Below are positions 5,532 to 9,530 of a stretch of DNA of 9,530 nucleotides, one piece after another. How positions within the stretch are numbered: the stretch's first letter is position 1; each line of letters begins with the position of its first letter. The translations under genes were made by a program, and so were the position numbers. The notes below the pieces were generated by a model. That model had not been told where the DNA came from. It searched no databases and was given only the letters and a program-made list of their open reading frames with translations. The DNA comes from Candidatus Latescibacterota bacterium (GTDB lineage: Bacteria; JAAXHH01; JABIQT01), in assembly GCA_018667995.1 (NCBI GenBank), contig JABIQT010000583.1, positions 1 through 9,530 on the forward strand. The letters run 5' to 3'.

Positions 5532-7349
5532 ATGGCACTTCAGCATATCCGAAACTTCTCCATAATTGCACATATTGACCATGGTAAATCCACCTTGGCG
5601 GATCGGCTGCTAGAGCTGACGGGAACAGTATCTCCGCATGAGATGCGGGCACAGGTTCTGGATGACATGGATTTGGAGCGCGAACGTGGTATAACCATAA
5701 AAGCCCACGCGATTCGAATGGAGTATACGGCCCCTGACGGACTGGATTACGTACTGAATCTGATCGATACACCGGGGCACGTGGATTTCTCCTATGAGGT
5801 GTCCAGAAGCATGGCTGCTTGTGAGGGGGCACTGCTGATTATCGATGCCGCCCAGGGCGTTGAGGCACAAACACTCAGCAACCTGTACCTTGCTATGGAG
5901 AACGACCTGGAGATACTTCCGGTAATCAACAAAATCGACCTTCCCAATGCCCAAGTGGATGTAGTGACCCAGCAATTGGTGGACCTTCTCGGTGTTTCTG
6001 AGGAAGAGGTCCTTCTGATCAGTGCCAAAGAAGGCTTGGGAATCGATAAGGTTTTGGATGCCGTAATAGATCGTGTGCCGCCCCCGCCAACTTCTGACGA
6101 TGTCCCGTTACGTGCACTCATTTTTGACTCGATCTATGATCAATATCGAGGCGCCGTGCCCTATGTACGGGTTGTCGAAGGCGAGATCAGACCTGGCATG
6201 ACGATTCAGATGTGCGCTAACAAGAAGCAATTTGAGGTCTCTGAAGTTGGCGTACTCCGATTGAACAAGGCGACCGTGCCCGTCCTCACCGAAGGAGAAG
6301 TCGGATACCTGATCGGGAATATCCGGAACGTGGCGGACACCTCTGCAGGCGACACAATCACCGATGCGAGCAGACCCTGTGAAGCACCGTTGCCGGGATA
6401 CCGAGAGGCTAAGTCCATGGTCTTCAGTGGACTCTACCCTACGGCCAGTGATGATTATGAGGATCTCAAGGACGCCCTCGAGAAATATCAGCTGAATGAT
6501 GCCGCGCTGCTCTATGAACCGGAGACCTCCATTGCCCTGGGGTTTGGATTCCGATGTGGATTTCTCGGGCTGCTGCATATGGAAATCGTCCAGGAACGTC
6601 TCGAACGAGAATACGGACTCAGCATTCTGGCAACACTTCCAAGCGTGGAATATCGGGTACACACCACAGGGGGCAAAACGGTTAACGTCGACAATCCGGC
6701 GGATATGCCGGATCAGGGCCTCATCGAGAAAATCGAAGAACCCTACATCACGGCTCAGATCGTAGTACCCACAGAGTATATTGGCAACATCATGAAACTC
6801 ACCAAAGAGCGACGTGGTGTGTACAAGAACATGGAATACCTGGATGCCACACGGGTTGACCTGCATTACGAACTTCCATTGGCTGAGATCGTTTTCGACT
6901 TCTATGACCGATTGAAATCGACAAGCCGTGGCTACGCTTCTTTCGACTATGAATTCCTGGAATATCGAGCCGCAAGCATGGTAAAACTCGACGTGCTCCT
7001 GAACGGGGACGCTGTAGATGCACTGTCGATGATTATCCATCGCGATAAAGCCTATGAATGGGGGCGAGAGCTGTGTACTCGCCTCAGGAAAATCATTCCC
7101 CGTCAGATGTTCGAGGTCGCGATTCAGGCTGCCTTGGGGGCCAAGATAATAGCGCGGGAAACGGTGAGAGCACTCCGTAAGAATGTTACCGCTAAGTGCT
7201 ATGGGGGTGACATTTCTCGAAAGCGAAAGTTGCTTGAGAAACAGAAAGCGGGCAAGCGTCGGATGAAACAGGTCGGCAATGTGGAGGTACCTCAGGAGGC
7301 ATTCCTGGCGGTGCTCGACATTCGTAGCGGCGAAGGCGCTGTGGTCTGA
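5532..7349 (+). CDS. lepA: Elongation factor 4 (LepA), ribosomal back-translocase GTPase
   Basis: A full-length 605-residue LepA, close to the usual 600. EF4 is a translational GTPase that binds the ribosome and affects elongation and 30S biogenesis. The GTPase motifs are intact: AHIDHGKST (13-21), RGITIKA (52-58), DTPGHVDF (79-86), NKID (133-136) and SAK (164-166). Family-typical stretches follow: [23 protein letters not shown] in domain III, and a C-terminal domain with [19 protein letters not shown] and PQEAFLAVL. The start at ATG 5532 ([18 protein letters not shown]) matches the usual N-terminus, although the ribosome site is weak (GGA five bases upstream). It is first in an operon with two signal peptidases and hemW; lepA next to lepB and hemW-type genes is a widespread order. 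Confidence 0.99.
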   Translation: MALQHIRNFSIIAHIDHGKSTLADRLLELTGTVSPHEMRAQVLDDMDLERERGITIKAHAIRMEYTAPDGLDYVLNLIDTPGHVDFSYEVSRSMAACEGALLIIDAAQGVEAQTLSNLYLAMENDLEILPVINKIDLPNAQVDVVTQQLVDLLGVSEEEVLLISAKEGLGIDKVLDAVIDRVPPPPTSDDVPLRALIFDSIYDQYRGAVPYVRVVEGEIRPGMTIQMCANKKQFEVSEVGVLRLNKATVPVLTEGEVGYLIGNIRNVADTSAGDTITDASRPCEAPLPGYREAKSMVFSGLYPTASDDYEDLKDALEKYQLNDAALLYEPETSIALGFGFRCGFLGLLHMEIVQERLEREYGLSILATLPSVEYRVHTTGGKTVNVDNPADMPDQGLIEKIEEPYITAQIVVPTEYIGNIMKLTKERRGVYKNMEYLDATRVDLHYELPLAEIVFDFYDRLKSTSRGYASFDYEFLEYRAASMVKLDVLLNGDAVDALSMIIHRDKAYEWGRELCTRLRKIIPRQMFEVAIQAALGAKIIARETVRALRKNVTAKCYGGDISRKRKLLEKQKAGKRRMKQVGNVEVPQEAFLAVLDIRSGEGAVV

Positions 7350-7365
7350 GATAGATTAGATCAGT

Positions 7366-7373
7366 AAGGGGAG
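7366..7373 (+). promoter_or_regulatory. Ribosome binding site deciding the first lepB start
   Basis: AAGGGGAG lies eight bases before ATG 7382. An in-frame GTG at 7373 overlaps this site and would have no spacing, so ATG 7382 is the more likely start. Confidence 0.7.
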
Positions 7374-7381
7374 TGGCCACA

Positions 7382-8092
7382 ATGGCCAGACAGAAATCTC
7401 TAATTCGAGAATACGCTGAGACCATCGTCTTCGCTGTGCTGTTATTTGTCGTCATAAAGACGGATGTAGTACAGGCCTTCCGAATCCCATCGGGCTCCAT
7501 GGAAGACACCCTTCTGGTTGGCGACTTTCTCCTTGTCAACAAGTTCATCTACGGCCCGACTATTCCAGGAACCGACTACAAGCTGCCAGGGATCCGTGAT
7601 CCGGAACCAGGGGATGTGATTGTTTTTCCATATCCTTCCGATCCATCCAAGGATTTCATTAAAAGATGTGTGGCAACTGAGGGACAGGTTGTCGAGGTCC
7701 GGGATAAGGTCGTTTATGTCGACGACGAACCGATTGATGACCCGATTTATAGCAAACATACAGAATCCAATATTATCTCCGGCAAACGTGGCCCCAGGGA
7801 CAACTGGGGGCCGAAGGTTATCGGTAAAGATGAACTTTTTGTCATGGGGGACAATCGTGACAACAGTTCGGACAGCCGATTCTGGGGATTCGTTGACAAA
7901 GAGACGGTCAGAGGCCAGGCATTCATAGTCTACTGGTCGTGGGAACAGGAGATTGAAGACCCTCGGCTGCCCGCGTGGTCATGGGAGCAACCAGCCCAGA
8001 GCTTCGCCTCTCTGACGCACGTGGTGGGCTACAATATACTCCATTCGCCATGGCGTGTTCGCTGGAGTCGTATTGGCCGACTGATCGAATGA
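7382..8092 (+). CDS. lepB: Type I signal peptidase (first of a tandem pair)
   Basis: A 236-residue leader peptidase that removes signal peptides from exported proteins on the outer face of the inner membrane. It has one N-terminal membrane anchor (about 11-30), then the nucleophile motif RIPSGSMEDTL with Ser39, the general-base motif DFIKRCVA with Lys94, and the GDNRDNSSDSR motif (156-166). SGSMEDTL replaces the commoner SGSMxPTL; the same form occurs in the next gene. The catalytic dyad is complete, so it should be active. The C-terminal part (about 185-236) holds a Trp-rich stretch and ends in SPWRVRWSRIGRLIE, which its neighbour also shares. An in-frame GTG at 7373 is possible but overlaps the ribosome site. 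It lies 32 bases after lepA and 21 bases before the second lepB. Confidence 0.97.
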   Translation: MARQKSLIREYAETIVFAVLLFVVIKTDVVQAFRIPSGSMEDTLLVGDFLLVNKFIYGPTIPGTDYKLPGIRDPEPGDVIVFPYPSDPSKDFIKRCVATEGQVVEVRDKVVYVDDEPIDDPIYSKHTESNIISGKRGPRDNWGPKVIGKDELFVMGDNRDNSSDSRFWGFVDKETVRGQAFIVYWSWEQEIEDPRLPAWSWEQPAQSFASLTHVVGYNILHSPWRVRWSRIGRLIE

Positions 8093-8113
8093 TCAGAGGG
8101 CCCGGAGTTCACT

Positions 8114-8887
8114 ATGACTAAAGTCTCCACCCGGCGCCGCTCAGGCAAAAAAGGGAAACGGGGGCGCGACGGTAAACTGCGAAGTTCCGGACGATCGGTT
8201 ACCCGTGAGTACACCGAGGCGCTCATTGTCGCGGGAATCACGGCCCTTCTGATCAAAACGTTCGTCATACAAGCCTTCAGAATCCCCTCTGGTTCCATGG
8301 AGGACACACTGCTCGTCGGTGACTTCCTACTAGTCAATAAGTTCCTCTACGGAGCGTCTGTACCCTTCACCGACACCACCCTACCTGCCATCAGGGATCC
8401 CCAATCCGGCGATGTCATCGTTTTTCAATATCCGGAAGATCCCACTAAAGATTATATCAAACGCTGTGTCGCCGTGGCGGGGGAGACGGTCGAAATACGC
8501 GACAAAGTGGTATTTGTGAACGGCGAAATAAGGCCCATGCCACCTGAAGGCAAGCACATCTCCTCCGGCGTATACACGCGAGCTCAGAGCCCCAGGGACA
8601 ACTGGGGGCCAGAAACCGTACCGCCCGGACACCTCTTCATGATGGGTGACAACCGGGACAACAGTACAGACAGTCGTTTCTGGGGTATGCTCGATACCAG
8701 ACTCATTCGAGGCCAGGCCTTTATCTTGTATATGTCCTGGGAATTCCAGTTGGGTGATCCGGAGCTTACCTGGACCCTTGATCAGCCTGTGGGAAGCGCG
8801 TTCTCCTTGCTGTATATCGTCGCCTATGATATCGTCCACGCTCCCTGGCGTGTGAGATGGACCCGCATTGGTCATCTGATTGAGTGA
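8114..8887 (+). CDS. lepB: Type I signal peptidase (second of a tandem pair)
   Basis: A 257-residue paralogue of the preceding gene. It carries an extra, strongly basic N-terminus (about 1-32, rich in Arg, Lys, Gly and Ser) ahead of the membrane anchor (about 34-52). Catalytic motifs are intact: RIPSGSMEDTL with Ser61, DYIKRCVA with Lys116, and MGDNRDNSTDSR (177-188). The two proteins share the core PSGSMEDTLLVGDFLLVNKF and the ending APWRVRWTRIGHLIE with few changes. They diverge in the substrate-cleft region after the anchor (VPFTDTTLP against IPGTDYKLP) and in the insert after the lysine motif, so specificity may differ. GGAG lies six bases before ATG 8114. The pair probably arose by tandem duplication; whether one serves special substrates is not visible. 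Confidence 0.97.
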   Translation: MTKVSTRRRSGKKGKRGRDGKLRSSGRSVTREYTEALIVAGITALLIKTFVIQAFRIPSGSMEDTLLVGDFLLVNKFLYGASVPFTDTTLPAIRDPQSGDVIVFQYPEDPTKDYIKRCVAVAGETVEIRDKVVFVNGEIRPMPPEGKHISSGVYTRAQSPRDNWGPETVPPGHLFMMGDNRDNSTDSRFWGMLDTRLIRGQAFILYMSWEFQLGDPELTWTLDQPVGSAFSLLYIVAYDIVHAPWRVRWTRIGHLIE

Positions 8888-8900
8888 CCTTTCTAAAGGG

Positions 8901-8924
8901 ATGTCGACTACCTTACCTCGATAA
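8901..8924 (+). other. Possible seven-codon leader ORF coupled to hemW
   Basis: ATG at 8901 followed by six sense codons and TAA (8922-8924) ends two bases before the hemW ATG. TAAAGGG abuts its ATG, while hemW itself lacks a ribosome site of normal spacing. Termination here could deliver ribosomes to hemW. This may be chance; no conservation could be checked. Confidence 0.2.
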
Positions 8925-8926
8925 CC

Positions 8927-9530
8927 ATGTCTGCCCTATACGTACATATCCCTTTCTGCGCCCACGCCTGCCCTTACTGTGATTTTTCGTTCGAATTGCT
9001 GCGCGGGAAGGCCGTAACGCGGTACCTGGATGCACTTGAATTTGAGGCGGCACGGCGGGCGGACCAGGCGAAATGGAGTGATGTATCCTTCAAAAGCGTC
9101 TTCTTGGGCGGCGGCACCCCAACGGCTCTCACACCTGAAAAGCTCGAACGTATTTTCGCCACAATCCACCATTCCTTTGAGATTGCAGATGATGCGGAAA
9201 TCACTGTTGAAGCCAACCCGGAGACATTGACCGATAGAAAGTTGTCGCTCCTGGCTGAAGTTGGCGTCAATCGCATCAGCTTAGGGGTTCAGGCGTTGAC
9301 GGCTGCTTCGCTTACGAGATTGGGCAGGCACCATTCTGTAGAGCGGGCCGTTAAGGCTGTGCAGCAGATTCGATCAAGTGGAATCCCAGGACTCAACATC
9401 GACCTGATTTTCGGGGCTCCCGATCAAACCGCCTCCGATTGGGATGATACGTTGACGAGAGCGGTCGATTTGGGACCTGACCACATTTCTGCTTACGGAC
9501 TGACCATCGAGGAAGGCACACCATTCGGCA
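8927..9530 (+). CDS. hemW: HemW-type radical SAM heme chaperone, C-terminus cut by window edge
   Basis: The first 201 residues of a HemN-like radical SAM protein. It opens YVHIPFCAHACPYCDF with the iron-sulfur cysteines C11-x3-C15-x2-C18 and CDF after them. The CxxxCxxC without the fourth Cys and the very N-terminal position fit HemW rather than true coproporphyrinogen dehydrogenase HemN. Further motifs are GGGTPT (61-66, SAM binding), EANPET (95-100), RISLGVQ (116-122), LGRHH (132-136), NIDLIFGAP (157-165) and AYGLTIEEGTPF. HemW binds heme and is linked to heme delivery to respiratory proteins; many database entries still call it an oxygen-independent coproporphyrinogen oxidase. The only in-frame ATG is 8927, with a stop upstream at 8894; no ribosome site of normal spacing is seen before it. 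It closes the visible part of the lepA-lepB-lepB-hemW operon. Confidence 0.95.
   Translation, partial: MSALYVHIPFCAHACPYCDFSFELLRGKAVTRYLDALEFEAARRADQAKWSDVSFKSVFLGGGTPTALTPEKLERIFATIHHSFEIADDAEITVEANPETLTDRKLSLLAEVGVNRISLGVQALTAASLTRLGRHHSVERAVKAVQQIRSSGIPGLNIDLIFGAPDQTASDWDDTLTRAVDLGPDHISAYGLTIEEGTPFG

Noticed and set aside
6108-7040. 310-codon open frame on the minus strand inside lepA
   Set aside because: It lies wholly antisense to the highly conserved lepA gene, and its translation shows no recognisable domain. It is a shadow frame.
7373-7381. GTG 7373 as start of the first signal peptidase
   Set aside because: The codon overlaps the ribosome binding site AAGGGGAG, leaving no spacing; ATG 7382 has an eight-base spacer.
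8381-8875. 164-codon minus-strand open frame inside the second lepB
   Set aside because: Antisense to a conserved catalytic protein, with no domain signature.
1-9530. Mobile element, CRISPR array, phage or toxin-antitoxin genes
   Set aside because: No transposase or integrase motifs, no regularly spaced direct repeats and no flanking target duplications were seen; all long frames are accounted for by chromosomal-type genes.

Overview
This is a bacterial chromosomal window of about 52% G+C (estimated by eye) with compact, well-formed genes. It has no transposase, integrase, CRISPR array, tRNA or rRNA that I can see. The lineage cannot be fixed from the sequence. The signal peptidase signature (SGSMEDTL...GDFLLVNKF), the PspC/DUF6249/ECF sigma cluster and the lepA-lepB-hemW order would suit an uncultured diderm lineage, perhaps FCB-like; this is a weak inference.

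Positions 1-2640, minus strand, hold a signalling operon. A sigma70-type promoter (TTGACA-17-TATTAT) drives a 583-residue protein that joins an acidic N-terminus, a degenerate kinase-like domain with an inserted four-cysteine zinc ribbon, and an apparently active PP2C phosphatase. About 80 bases further on lies a Ser/Thr protein kinase that runs off the left edge. Together they form a kinase/phosphatase pair with a pseudokinase module fused to the phosphatase.

Positions 2669-5395 hold an apparent envelope-stress module built on a divergent pair of operons. On the minus strand are a small three-helix membrane protein (DUF6249-like) and a membrane protein with two PspC domains. On the plus strand are an ECF sigma factor and its zinc-finger, two-TM anti-sigma factor, closed by a 12-bp perfect hairpin. 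The 317-base region between the operons contains two divergent sequences of the same form, (G)AAC-N18-GT(A/C)CTA. These look like a matched pair of ECF-type promoters, which would make the sigma factor both autoregulatory and the activator of the DUF6249-PspC operon.

Positions 5444-9530, plus strand, hold a housekeeping operon: lepA (elongation factor 4), two tandem paralogous type I signal peptidases, and hemW (radical SAM heme chaperone), cut by the right edge. A sigma70-like promoter precedes lepA, and the later genes are 20-40 bases apart. The duplicated signal peptidase is the unusual part of this otherwise familiar gene order.

Most components belong to known families. The points most worth following are the pseudokinase-zinc ribbon-PP2C fusion beside a kinase with an altered catalytic loop, and the matched divergent ECF promoters linking sigma/anti-sigma to DUF6249 and double-PspC.
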